Assembly: GCF_038502225.1 (NCBI RefSeq)
Contig: NC_091352.1
Coordinates: forward strand, 23,314,803-23,378,802
Direction of reading: 5' to 3'
Source: Cherax quadricarinatus
Taxonomy: Eukaryota > Arthropoda > Malacostraca > Decapoda > Parastacidae
DNA: 64,000 nt
Shown: in pieces, positions 53,372-64,000 of the stretch
How positions within the stretch are numbered: position 1 is the stretch's first letter
Layout: each line of letters starts with the position of its first letter
Program-made: the position numbers and the translations under genes
Notes under the pieces: model-generated
The model's input: only the letters and a program-made list of their open reading frames with translations
The model's database searches: none
What the model was told of the DNA's origin: nothing

Positions 53372-53805
53372 TATTACAACCCAGGAGCCCAAAAGGCCTG
53401 TTATCCTGGGTGTAAAGGGGGCAAAATAAACACAGCATAAAAGTTTTGACTTACATTATCTTCCACCAATTTATAACAGCAATATGTACACTATATACAC
53501 TATGAACTGTGATAGGTATTAGTGCACTCCACGGTAAGCAAGGCAGAATAGAAGCCACAAGATAGCAGACCGTGCTTCAACCAGCTCTAGGATGGGAATG
53601 ACAAGGGCAGACAGGAGAGCGGTACCCACATAACCTCTGCGATTGCCAAAACGATCTTCTTATTGGCTGGAACCTGGTCACTAGTTGAACGACTGGGTCC
53701 CATCATCAACTCTTAGTTACCTGGTTCGCTGGTTGGGGGAGATAGCCTGTAAATGAGGGTGTGTACATGCGCCGAATGAAGGTTACGTACTCTTTGCATG
53801 CCACA
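53372..53805 (-). repeat. A' LTR, complete copy 1
   Basis: 434 bp, plus-strand TATTACAACC...GCATGCCACA. Junctions: GCCCCAC on the left, CCTACTGTCAG on the right, the same as at every other A' copy. Confidence 0.9.
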
Positions 53806-54856
53806 CCTACTGTCAGCCCCACGCTCTACTGTCAGCCCCATGCTCTACTGTCAGCGCCACGTTCTACTGTCTGCCCCACGCTCTACTGTCAGCCCCACGC
53901 TCTACTGTAAACCCACGCTCTACTGTCAGCCCCACGCTCTACTGTCAGCCCCACGCTCTACTGTCAACCCGACGCTATGCTGTGGACCCCTCGATCTACT
54001 GTCAGCCCCACGCTCTACTGTCAACCCTACGCTCTACTGTCAGCCCCATGCTCTACTGTCAACCCCATGCTCTACTGTCAGCCTCACGCTGTACTGTCAA
54101 CCCGACGTTATGCTGTGAACCCCACGATCTACTGTCAGCCCCACGCTCTACTGTCAACTCCACGCTCTACTCTCAACTCCACGCTCTACTCTCATCCCTA
54201 CGCTCTACTGTCAGCCCCACGCTTTAGTATCAGTCCCACGATCAACTGTCAGCCCCACGCTCTTCTGTCAGCCCCACGCTCTACTGTCAAAACCACGCTC
54301 TACTGTTAGCTTCACGCTCTGTCAACCCACGCTCTAATATCAGCGCCACGTTCTGTCAGCCCTACGCTCTACTGTCAACACTACGCTCTGTCAGCCCCAC
54401 GCTCTAATGTCAACCCCACGCTCTACTGTCCACCCCACGGTCTACTGTCCACCCCACGCTCTACTGTCAGCCCCACGCTCTACTGTCAACCCCATGCTCT
54501 ACTGTCAACCCAACGATCTACTCTCGGCCCCACGCTCTACTGTCAACCCCACGCTCTACTGTAGGCTCCACGCTCAACTCTCAACCCCACGTTCTCCTCT
54601 CAACCCTATGCTCTACTGTCAGCCCAACGCTCTACTGTCAGCCCCACGCTCTACTGTAAACCCCGCGTTCTGCTGTGAAGCCCACGCTCTACTGTCAGCA
54701 CCACGCTCTACCGTCTTCCCTAAGCTCTACTGACAGCCCCACGCTCTACTGTCAGTCCCACGCTCTACTGTCAGCTCCATGCTCTACTGCCAGTACCACG
54801 CTCTACTGTCAGCTCCATGCTCTACTGTCACCTCCACGCTCTACTGTCAGCCCCAC
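53806..54856. repeat. 19-bp satellite, block 2
   Basis: Diverged block with recognisable landmarks (GTGAAGCCCACG, TACTCTCGGCCC) that recur in block 5 in the same order, evidence of a multi-kilobase duplication. Confidence 0.95.
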
Positions 54857-55214
54857 TATTACAATCCAGGAGTCCAAAAGGCCTGTTTTACTTATATTAT
54901 CTTCCAGCAATTTAGAACAGCAATATGTTCACTATATACACTATGAACAGTGATAGGTATTAGTGCACTCCACGGTAAGCAAGGCAGAATAGAAGCCACA
55001 AGATAGCAGACCGTGCTTCAACCAGCTCTAGGATGGGAATGACAAGGGCAGACGGGAGAGTGGTACCCACATAACCTCTGCGATTGCCAAAACGATCTTC
55101 TTATTGGCTGGAACCTGGTCACTAGTTGAACGACTGAGCCCCATCATCAACTCTTAGTTACCTGAGGGTGTGTACTTGCGCCGAATGAAGGTTACGTACT
55201 CTTTGCATGCCACA
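54857..55214 (-). repeat. A' LTR copy 2 (358 bp, deleted)
   Basis: Lacks the GGGTGTAAAGGG segment near its left end and the GGTTCGCTGGTTGGGG segment near its right. Copy 5 has the same deletions. Confidence 0.9.
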
Positions 55215-55908
55215 CCTACTGTCAGCCCGACACTCTACTGTCAGCCCCATGCTCTACTGTCAGCGCCACGTTCTACTGTCAGCCCCACGCTCTACTGTCA
55301 GTCCCACGCTCTACTGTCAGCCCCACGCTCTACTGTGAGCCCCACTCTCTACTGTCAGACCAACGCTCAACTCTCAGCCCCACGCTCTACTGTCAGCCCC
55401 ACGCTCTACTGTCAGTCCCACGCTCTACTGTCAGCCCCACGCCCTACTGTCAGCCCCACGCTCTACTGTTAGCCCCACGCTCTACTGTCAGACCCACGCT
55501 CTACTGTCATCCCCACTCTGAACTGTCAGCCCATCGCTCTACTGTCAGCCCCACGCTCTGCTGTCAGCCCCACGCTCTATTGTCAGCCCCACGCTCTACT
55601 CTCAGCCTCACACTCTACTGTCAGCCCCATGCTCTACTGTCAGCGCCGCGTTCTACTGTGAGCCCCACGCTCTACTGTCAGTCCCACGCTCTACTGTCAG
55701 CCCACGCTCTGTCAGCTCCACGCTCTGTCAGCCGCACGCTCTACTGTCAGCCCCATTCTCAACTGTCAGTCCCACGCTCTACTCTCAGCCACACGCTCTT
55801 CTGTCAACCCCACGCTCTACTGTCAGTCCCAAGCTCTACTGTCAACCCCACGATCTACTGCCAACCCCTCGCTCTACTGTCAGCTCCACGCTCTACTGTC
55901 AGCCCCAC
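55215..55908. repeat. 19-bp satellite, block 3
   Basis: Essentially identical to block 4 at an offset of 1,096 bp. Confidence 0.95.
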
Positions 55909-56310
55909 TATTACAACCCAGGAGCCCAAAAGGCCTGTTATCCTGGGTGTAAAGGGGGCAAAATAGACACAGCATAAAAGTTTTGACTTACATTATCTTC
56001 CACCAATTTAGAACAGCAATATGTACACTATATACACTATGAACAGTGATAGGTATTAGTGCACTCCACGGTAAGCAAGGCAGAATAGAAGCCACAAGAT
56101 AGCAGACCGTGCTTCAACCAGCTCTAGGATGGGAATGACAAGGGCAGACGGGAGAGTGGTACCCACATAACCTCTGCGATTGCCAAAACGATCTTCTTAT
56201 TGGCTGGAACCTGGTCACTAGTTGAACGACTGAGCCCCATCATCAACTCTTAGTTACCTGAGGGTGTGTACTTGCGCCGAATGAAGGTTACGTACTCTTT
56301 GCATGCCACA
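55909..56310 (-). repeat. A' LTR copy 3 (402 bp)
   Basis: Full left part, deleted right part (GTTACCTGAGGGTGTG). It looks like a recombinant between the 434-bp and 358-bp forms. Confidence 0.9.
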
Positions 56311-57004
56311 CCTACTGTCAGCCCGACACTCTACTGTCAGCCCCATGCTCTACTGTCAGCGCCACGTTCTACTGTCAGCCCCACGCTCTACTGTCAGTCC
56401 CACGCTCTACTGTCAGCCCCACGCTCTACTGTGAGCCCCACTCTCTACTGTCAGACCAACGCTCAACTCTCAGCCCCACGCTCTACTGTCAGCCCCACGC
56501 TCTACTGTCAGTCCCACGCTCTACTGTCAGCCCCACGCCCTACTGTCAGCCCCACGCTCTACTGTTAGCCCCACGCTCTACTGTCAGACCCACGCTCTAC
56601 TGTCATCCCCACTCTGAACTGTCAGCCCATCGCTCTACTGTCAGCCCCACGCTCTGCTGTCAGCCCCACGCTCTATTGTCAGCCCCACGCTCTACTCTCA
56701 GCCTCACACTCTACTGTCAGCCCCATGCTCTACTGTCAGCGCCGCGTTCTACTGTGAGCCCCACGCTCTACTGTCAGTCCCACGCTCTACTGTCAGCCCA
56801 CGCTCTGTCAGCTCCACGCTCTGTCAGCCGCACGCTCTACTGTCAGCCCCATTCTCAACTGTCAGTCCCACGCTCTACTCTCAGCCACACGCTCTTCTGT
56901 CAACCCCACGCTCTACTGTCAGTCCCAAGCTCTACTGTCAACCCCACGATCTACTGCCAACCCCTCGCTCTACTGTCAGCTCCACGCTCTACTGTCAGCC
57001 CCAC
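56311..57004. repeat. 19-bp satellite, block 4
   Basis: Copy of block 3 (694 bp each). Confidence 0.95.
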
Positions 57005-57438
57005 TATTACAACCCAGGAGCCCAAAAGGCCTGTTATCCTGGGTGTAAAGGGGGCAAAATAGACACAGCATAAAAGTTTTGACTTACATTATCTTCCACC
57101 AATTTAGAACAGCAATATGTACACTATATACACTATGAACAGTGATAGGTATTAGTGCACTCCACGGTAAGCAAGGCAGAATAGAAGCCACAAGATAGCA
57201 GACCGTGCTTCAACCAGCTCTAGGATGGGAATGACAAGGGCAGACAGGAGAGCGGTACCCACATAACCTCTGCGATTGCCAAAACGATCTTCTTATTGGC
57301 TGGAACCTGGTCACTAGTTGAACGACTGGGTCCCATCATCAACTCTTAGTTACCTGGCTCGCTGGTTGGGGGAGATAGCCTGTAAATGAGGGTGTGTACA
57401 TGCGCCGAATGAAGGTTACGTACTCTTTGCATGCCACA
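57005..57438 (-). repeat. A' LTR copy 4 (434 bp, complete)
   Basis: Complete form, the same length and junctions as copy 1. Confidence 0.9.
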
Positions 57439-58794
57439 CCTACTGTCAGCCCCACGCTCTACTGTCAGCCAAATGCTCTACTGTCAGCGCCACAATCTAC
57501 TGTCCGCCCCACGCTCTACTGTCAGGCCCACGCTCTACTGTCAGCCCCACGCTCTACTGTCAGCCCCACGCTCTACTGTCAACCCCATGCTCTACTGTCA
57601 GCCCCAAGCTCTACTGTCAACCCCACGCTTTACTGTCAACCCCACGCTCTACACTCAACCCCACGCTCTTATGTCAGCGTCACGTTCTACTGTCAGCCCC
57701 ACGCTCTACTCTCAACCCCACGCTCTACTGTCAACCCCACGCTCTACTGTCCACCCCACACTCTACTGTCCACCCCACGCTCTACTGTCAACCCCACGCT
57801 CTACTGTCAGCCGCACGCTCTACTGTCAACCCCACGCTCAACTGTCAGCCCCACGCTCTACTGTCAACCCCACGCTCTACTGTCAACCCCACGCTCTACT
57901 GTCGGCCCCACGCTCTACTGTCAACCCCACGCTCTACTGTCAACCCCACGCTCTACTGTCAGCCCCACGCTCTGCTGTCAGCCCCACGCTCTGCTGTCAG
58001 CCCCACGCTCTACTGTCAGCCCCACGCTCTACTGTCAACTCCACGCTCTACTCTCAACCCCACGCTCTACTCTCAACCCTACGCTCTACTGTCAGCCCCA
58101 CGCTTTAGTGTCAGCCCCACGCTCAACTGTCAGCCCCACGCTCTATTGTCAGCCCCACGCTCTACTGTCAGCCCCACGCTCTGTCAAAACCACGCTCTAC
58201 TGTCAGCTCCACGCTCTGTCAAACCACGCTCTAATGTCAGCGCCACGTTCTGTCAGCCCTACGCTCTACTGTCAACACTACGCTCTACTGTCAGCCCCAC
58301 GCTCTAATGTCAACCCCACGCTCTACTGTCCACCCCACGGTCTACTGTCAACCCCACGCTCTACTGTCATCCCCACGCTCTACTGTCAACCCCATGCTCT
58401 ACTCTCAACCCAACGATCTACTCTTGGCCCCACGCTCTACTGTCAACCCCACGCTCTACTGTAAGCTCCACGCTCAACTCTCAACCCCACGCTCTACTCT
58501 CAACCCCAAACTCTACTGTCAACCCTATGCTCTACTGTCAGCCCAACGCTCTACTGTCAGCCCCACGCTCTACTGTCAACCCCGCGCTCTGCTGTGAAGC
58601 CCACGCTCTACTGTCAGCCCCACGCTCTACTGTCAGCCCCACGCTCTACTGTCAACCCTTCGCTCTACTGACAGCCCCACGCTCTACTGTCAGCCCCACG
58701 CTCTACTGTCAGCTCCATGCTCTACTGCCAGCACCAAGCTCTACTGTCAGCTCCATGCTCTACTGTCACCTCCACGCTCTACTGTCAGCCCCAC
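57439..58794. repeat. 19-bp satellite, block 5
   Basis: About 1.36 kb; shares landmarks with block 2. Confidence 0.95.
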
Positions 58795-59152
58795 TATTAC
58801 AATCCAGGAGTCCAAAAGGCCTGTTTGACTTATATTATCTTCCACCAATTTAGAACAGCAATATGTTCACTATATACACTATGAACAGTGATAGGTATTA
58901 GTGCACTCCACGGTAAGCAAGGCAGAATAGAAGCCACAAGATAGCAGACCGTGCTTCAACCAGCTCTAGGATGGGAATGACAAGGGCAGACGGGAGAGTG
59001 GTACCCACATAACCTCTGCGATTGCCAAAACGATCTTCTTATTGGCTGGAACCTGGTCACTAGTTGAACGACTGAGCCCCATCATCAACTCTTAGTTACC
59101 TGAGGGTGTGTACATGCGCCGAATGAAGGTTACGTACTCTTTGCATGCCACA
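58795..59152 (-). repeat. A' LTR copy 5 (358 bp, deleted)
   Basis: Same deletions as copy 2. Confidence 0.9.
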
Positions 59153-60753
59153 CCTACTGTCAGCCCGAAACTCTACTGTCAGCCCCATGCTCTACTGTCA
59201 GCGCCACGTTCTACTGTCAGCCCCACGCTCTACTGTCAGTCCCACGCTCTACAGTCAGCCCCACGCTCTACTGTGAGCCCCACGCTCTACTGTCAGACCA
59301 ACGCTCAACTCTCAGGCCAACGCTCTACTGTCAGCCCCACGCTTTACTGTCAGCCCCACGCTCTACTGTCAACCCCACGCTCTACTGTCAGCCCCAAGCT
59401 CTGCTGTCAACCCCACGCTCTACTGTCAACCCCACGCTCTACTGTCAACCCCACTCTCTAATGTCAGCGCCACGTTCTACTGTCAGCCCCACGCTCTACT
59501 GTCAGCCCCAAGCTCTACTGTCAACCCCCCGCTCTACTGTCAACCCCACGCTCTACTGTCAACCGCACGCTCTGCTGTCAACCCCACACTCTATTGTCAG
59601 CCCCACGCTCTACTGTCAACCCCACGCTCTACTGTCAACCCAACGCTCTACTGTCAGCATCACGCTCTACTGTCAACCCCACGCTCTACTGTCAGCCCCA
59701 CGGTCTTCTGTCAAACCCACGCTCTACTATCAACCCCACACTATTCTGTCAACCCCATGCTCTACTGTCAGCCCCACGCTCTACTGTCAACCCCACGCTC
59801 TACTGTCAGTCCCACGCTCTACTGTCAACCCTACGCTCTGCTGTGAACCCCACGCTCTGCTGTCAGCCCCACGCTCTGTCAACCCCACGCTCTACTGTCA
59901 GCCCCACGCTCTACTGTCAGCCCCACGCTCTACTGTCAACCCCAGGCTCTACTCTCAACCCCACGCTCTACTCTCAGCCCCACGCTCTACTGTCAGCCCC
60001 ACGCTCTACTGTCAGCCTCACGCTCTACTGTCAGCCCCACGCTCTACTTTCAGCCCCATGCTCTACTGTCAGCGCCGCGTTCTGTCAGCCCCACGCTCTA
60101 CTGTCAGTCCCACGCTCTACTCTCAGCCCCACGCTCTACTGTCAGCCCCACGGTCTACTGTCAGCCGCACGCTATATTGTCAGCCCCACTCTCAACTGTC
60201 AGCCCAACGCTCTACTGTCAGCCCCACGCTCTACTGTTAGCCCCACGCTCTACTGTCAACCCCACGCTCTACTGTCAGCCTTACGCTCTATTGTCAGCCT
60301 CACGCTCTACTGTCAGCCCCACGCTCTACTTTCAGCCCCATGCTCTACTGTCAGCGCCGCGTTCTACTGTCAGCCCCACGCTCTACTGTCAGTCCCACGC
60401 TCTACTGTCAGTCCCACGCTCTATTGTCAGCCCCACTCTCAACTGTCAGCCCAACGCTCTACTGTCAGCCCCACGCTCTACTGTTAGCCCCACGCTCTAC
60501 TGTCAACCCCACGCTCTACTGTCTGCCCCAAGCTCTACTGTCAACCCCACGCTCTACTGTCAACCACACGCTCTGTCAGTGTCACTTTCTACTGTCAGCC
60601 CCACGCTCTACTGTCAGCCCCACGCTCTACTCTCAGCCCCACGCTCTACTGTCAACCCCACGCTCTACTGTCCACCCCACGCTCTACCGTCAACCCCACG
60701 CTCTACTGTCAACCCCACGCTCTACTGTCAGCCCCACGCTCTACTGTCAGCCC
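59153..60753. repeat. 19-bp satellite, block 6
   Basis: About 1.6 kb, ending in GTCAGCCC at the presumed C1 LTR border. Variant units TTTCAGCCCC and CAGCGCCGCG recur in groups, showing local amplification of unit clusters. Confidence 0.95.
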
Positions 60754-61490
60754 TGTCAGTGGAACGCCTTCAATCTGAACAAAAAAACTAATGGAAAAAT
60801 AAATAAATAAAGAAACGACTAGGAAAAATAAGAATAATGACTTTTGAGGATTTTACTTAAAATTTAAATATAATAAAAAATGGCCTTCGATTCATGTAGT
60901 TGGGCAGGAGTAGGTAAGGCCCTGGATAGATCTGATATTAATGATGATGTAGGTTATCCTGGGCGGATGGTGATAGTCCGATGTTTTTGAATCTCCTCTA
61001 TCACTTGGTTGGAGCACCACAAGTAGAATAAATAAGGGCCGGTAGTAGTCTAATAATTGTTAGTAAGTCCCATTAACAAATGTCTTGCTCCTTTACCCGG
61101 CATCTACCCTGGATGACCACGCCAGGAATAGAGCTGGTAATAAAATAAAAAATAAACTGGTTACCAATGGTCATGATAATATAACATTTAAGAATGGAAA
61201 AGAATGATAAATGCCAAAATCATTACTGGTAACCAGCAAACAAAAGAAAGGAATAAACAGTAATACTCCTGATTAGGAGAAGAGTGGAGGTGAAGTGACT
61301 CTCCAAACTTCATCCCACACCAGGTAAGGTCAATACTACCAGGAGTAGAAATTGAAACAAATCAGACACCAGGAACTAGAGTTTCGCCCCAGCCCGCCAG
61401 AGGGGGGGAGGGTGCGCGACGTGACTCGCTAATGGTTCCTGGTTGCCTGAACAACCTTAACCCCACTCACGCCTACTTTTCCCCTCACAA
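60754..61490 (-). repeat. Probable 3' LTR of element C1
   Basis: The right end is clear: on the minus strand a GAAAGGGGG purine tract is followed within a few bases by TGTGAGGGGAAAAG, and C2 has the matching TGTGAGGGGAAAG after GGTAAGGGGGAG. The left end (TGTCAGTGG at 60754) is inferred only from the TG/CA rule and the satellite boundary. No genes inside. Confidence 0.5.
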
Positions 61491-61549
61491 TACCCCCTTT
61501 CAAAAATTATGGACGGAGTCAATAAGAAAATGAACAGAGGGAAAAAGAA
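61491..61549 (-). other. C1 polypurine tract and 3' non-coding segment
   Basis: Short non-coding link between the RNase H stop and the LTR; minus-strand GAAAGGGGG near 61495-61503. Confidence 0.6.
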
Positions 61550-62690
61550 CTATGTACAACCTCGGCTCAGCCAATCTGAAAAGTTGTTTTCAGAACCAGA
61601 AATATATACGCCTTCAAACTTATAGGGCTGAATAGCCAGAGCCCATATCAAGACTCTGCTATTTGACCCTTTAAAGTTCTCCAAGTACATCAGTGGCTTG
61701 TGATCTGTTTCAAGCACAAAGGGTTTTCCGTATAGGTAGTATTTAAATCTACTTATACCCCATACTAATGCGTAACATTCTTTCTCCACAGTGGAATATC
61801 TTCTCTGGGCAGAAGCTTCTTACTTGCGAAAGATACTAGGAAAGGTGCCTCCTCATAATATTGAAGCAGTACAGCCCCGAGTCAAGAATGGGAGGCATCT
61901 GTTCGGAGACAAAATATTTTATTAATATCGGGTAATTTTAGGACAGGGGGATTGGAAAATATCCTTTTAATTTCTTCGAAGCTTTGGATGGCTTCTTCAG
62001 AACAGCTAAGAGGTTCCTTGACACCCTTTTTCAAATAGTCTGTAAGAACTGAAGTCAAACTACTTAAATTTGGTACAAAACTTCTGTAGAAGTTTATAGA
62101 TCCAAGGAAACTTCTTAATAACTTTTTGGTAGCAGGGAATGTACTTTCTAAAACGGCTTTAGTCTTATTAGGAAGAGGTGATAAGTTGTTGTCAGAGATA
62201 ATGAACCCGAGGTATTGTACCTTACGATAGCCAAGAAAGCACTTCTGTGGCTTGACTGTAAGACCATGAGTTCTTAGTCTTTTCAAAACGAGCGACAGTG
62301 TAGTTAGATGGTCTTCCCAGACATGTGTCATGATATAAATATTATCAAAATACACTGAGACATTCTTGAGATCCGAAAGAACTATTCTCATAAGCCTAAT
62401 ATACGTGGCACACGCGGTAACCAAGCCGAAAGGCATTGTGCGATATTGCATTAGTCCTCTATGAGTAGGGAAAGCTGTGTATGGTTTTGAGTCTGAGTGT
62501 AATGCCACCTGATGGTATGCTTGTGAGATATCTAACTCCGAGAAGAATTTACAGTCGTGGAATTTATGCAAGTCATGATCGATCACAGGCATGGGTTCTG
62601 CATCCCATTTAGTGATTGTGAAGGCTTACTCAGCCCTGTAACATCTTCAGTCAGTATTACTAAGGCTGGCTCCTCCTCAGGAAAATTAAT
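61550..62690 (-). pseudogene. C1 reverse transcriptase-RNase H (Ty3/gypsy, decayed)
   Basis: RT (62592-61882): MPVIDHDLHKFHDCKFF, ELDISQAYHQVALHSD (catalytic Asp), RTMPFGLVTACATY, YFDNIYIM and RSFLGSINFYRSFVPN; the second Asp of YxDD is Asn. RNase H begins FCLRTDASHS, is frameshifted between about 61882 and 61789, and continues MEKECYALVWGISRFKYYLYG, LETDHKPLMYLENFKGSN and FSDWLSRGC. Upstream (to about 62690) PEEEPALVILTEDVTG and a shifted ITKWDAEP are visible, so the RT N-terminus is also rearranged. The family differs from A and B. No integrase is seen. Confidence 0.85.
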
Positions 62691-63708
62691 GAATAGAAAA
62701 AGAATAAAAACTGACAAACATGAACACTTAATTATTTAGAAAATATAAAATATAAAACACTTAAATATGAAGTATTAATCCTACATTAAAGAAAATGAAA
62801 AATGAAAAATATAAATGATGACTGAATCCAACGCTAATATAAATGTATGTAAAACGTGGGTGTCTGGTGTTGGTGACACTGCGTGTTGTTGAAATCGTAG
62901 CCGTTGCTGATGATGGGGGGGGGTCGCAGGTGTTGATGACAACCCACCGGCTCGTTCTTCACAGATTTTCTAGCTTTCAATAATCCTTCCAGATGACAGG
63001 AAAGCAGGTTTTCTCCCCTGCAATGATGAGGGGTTATATCCTGCTACTTGCATACACAAACAGGTAAGTGGATCAAAATTCGGGACATCTCAGAACGTTA
63101 GTCCGTCTCCTTCAATTCTACTCATTGATTGGCAGGTGACCCTCTCTGTCATCCAAGCTGGAAAGATAGACAGGTTACCCACTGCTTAAGAAATCACTCT
63201 CCATGATAAGTACAATACCTAAAAGATGTGGTGATTTTTTTATTACAACAGTCAACTTAGAGCAAGACTGAAAGGACTAAGTTTATTATTGGTCAAAAGT
63301 GAAGCTTTCAATCAATAAATGCACTAGAATACAAGGCAGGCACGTACTTACAGTAGTGCTGGGAGCTGTGAGTCTAGTGATTACTGTTTGGACCGGAGCC
63401 CCACACGTCACCTTTCGGGGGGGGGGAAGAAGGAGGGGAAGGGATAGTGGGAGCCAGACTGACCCTACCTAAACAAGCAGCCGGCAATCAAACTATCACT
63501 TTCGGGGTGGGGGGGGGAAAAGTGGGAATAGCGGGAGCTAGACTTGCCTTACCTTAACAAGTACCCGGCAAGCAAGATATCACTTTCGGGGAGGGAGAAA
63601 AAGGGAGGGGGATAGCGGGAGCTGGACTTACCCTACCTTAACAAGTAGCCGGCAATGAAACTATTGTTACTATATCGCTACTCCTATCTATTGAACTTTC
63701 CCCTCACA
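62691..63708 (-). repeat. Probable 3' LTR of element C2 with a triplicated segment
   Basis: The right end is at CCCCTCACA (63708), next to a PPT (GGTAAGGGGGAG on the minus strand). The left border is uncertain (A-rich sequence from about 62691). Between 63412 and about 63660 a segment starting CTTTCGGGG is present three times (starts 63412, 63499, 63593; 87-94 bp), each with G-runs and a CCGGCAA block. No ORF. Confidence 0.5.
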
Positions 63709-63802
63709 CTCCCCCTTACCAAGACTTATAGTCAAGGAGTATAAGAAGAATAGGCGAGGAAAAAGTTCTAACATGTGGAAGTCGCGTAAGGCAACAAATC
63801 TT

Positions 63803-64000
63803 CTACTGACTGTCACGACTTAACCAGTCAGAGAAATAATTGGATGAACCATTGATATACACAATATGGAACTTAAAAGCCTGGAATGCCAATGTCCACC
63901 TCAAGAGGCGACTGTTGGTTCCCTTAAAAGTTTCTAGGTATATCAAAGGTTTGTGGTCCATTTCTAAAATGAATTCTTTTCCCAGCAAATAAAATTTAAG
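63803..64000 (-). pseudogene. C2 RNase H C-terminal part (continues past window)
   Basis: Codes for LGKEFILEMDHKPLIYLETFKGTNSRLLRW to NYFSDWLSRDSQ, related to C1's RNase H C-terminus, with the DHKPL Asp and the final SDWLSR. It ends in a stop at 63803; the rest of the element is outside the window, so intactness is unknown. Confidence 0.85.

Noticed and set aside
53372..53400. The first 19-bp satellite unit after the A' LTR as a primer-binding site (TGGGGCTGACAGTAG in the LTR sense)
   Set aside because: It starts with TGG one base after the LTR, but the implied tRNA end has no T-arm sequence and differs from the PBS of A, B and D. The match is probably chance.
51017..60810. Many overlapping ORFs reading SAPRSTVSPTLYCQPHALLS
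   Set aside because: The peptide repeats every 19 codons because a 19-bp repeat is read in all three frames. No start context, domain or composition supports a protein.
60754..61490. TSD for the C1 element
   Set aside because: Only one side is visible and the border lies in satellite sequence, so no duplication can be claimed.

Overview
This window is a block of nested transposable elements and satellite DNA from a eukaryotic, almost certainly invertebrate metazoan genome. A decapod crustacean would fit the repeat style, but no host gene, rRNA, tRNA or marker is present to prove it. I see no convincing single-copy host coding gene. Almost every long open frame is either a retroelement protein or a by-product of a tandem repeat.

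Layout. (1) 1-1256: a partial family-B LTR, a decayed LINE-like protein tail, a short tandem repeat and a retroelement tail with a hammerhead-like fold. (2) 1257-16729: B1, a minus-strand Ty3/gypsy-type element (family B), hit by a solo B LTR (7768-8988) and by the complete plus-strand element B2 (9976-16277); each insertion has a perfect 5-bp target-site duplication (TSD). (3) 16730-37100: a GGT/GAGGAT minisatellite carrying two near-identical elements of a second family (A1 16985-23067; A2 26615-35703) and solo A LTRs. A2's 5' LTR is split by a 3.0-kb coding-free LTR element (D, 32584-35592). (4) 37101-50784: B-family LTRs and elements B3 and B4; B3 contains a complete 5.9-kb L1/Tx1-like LINE (39308-45210) with poly(A) and TSD. 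(5) 50785-60753: arrays of a 19-bp satellite alternating with a variant A LTR (A'), always in one orientation with fixed junctions. (6) 60754-64000: parts of two further Ty3/gypsy elements (C1, C2).

Biology. Families A and B both have the pol order protease-integrase-RT-RNase H, as in the Gmr1-like branch of Ty3/gypsy elements, rather than the usual integrase-last order. Family A reads gag and pol in one frame. Family B separates them by an in-frame TGA followed by CTA-G and a short stem-loop, which strongly resembles a programmed readthrough signal and is conserved in three copies. B2 and B3 share exactly the same internal deletion (integrase core plus most of RT), so a non-autonomous B lineage appears to have transposed. 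B and D share a tRNA-Pro-like primer-binding site and similar LTR ends, consistent with trans-mobilisation of D.
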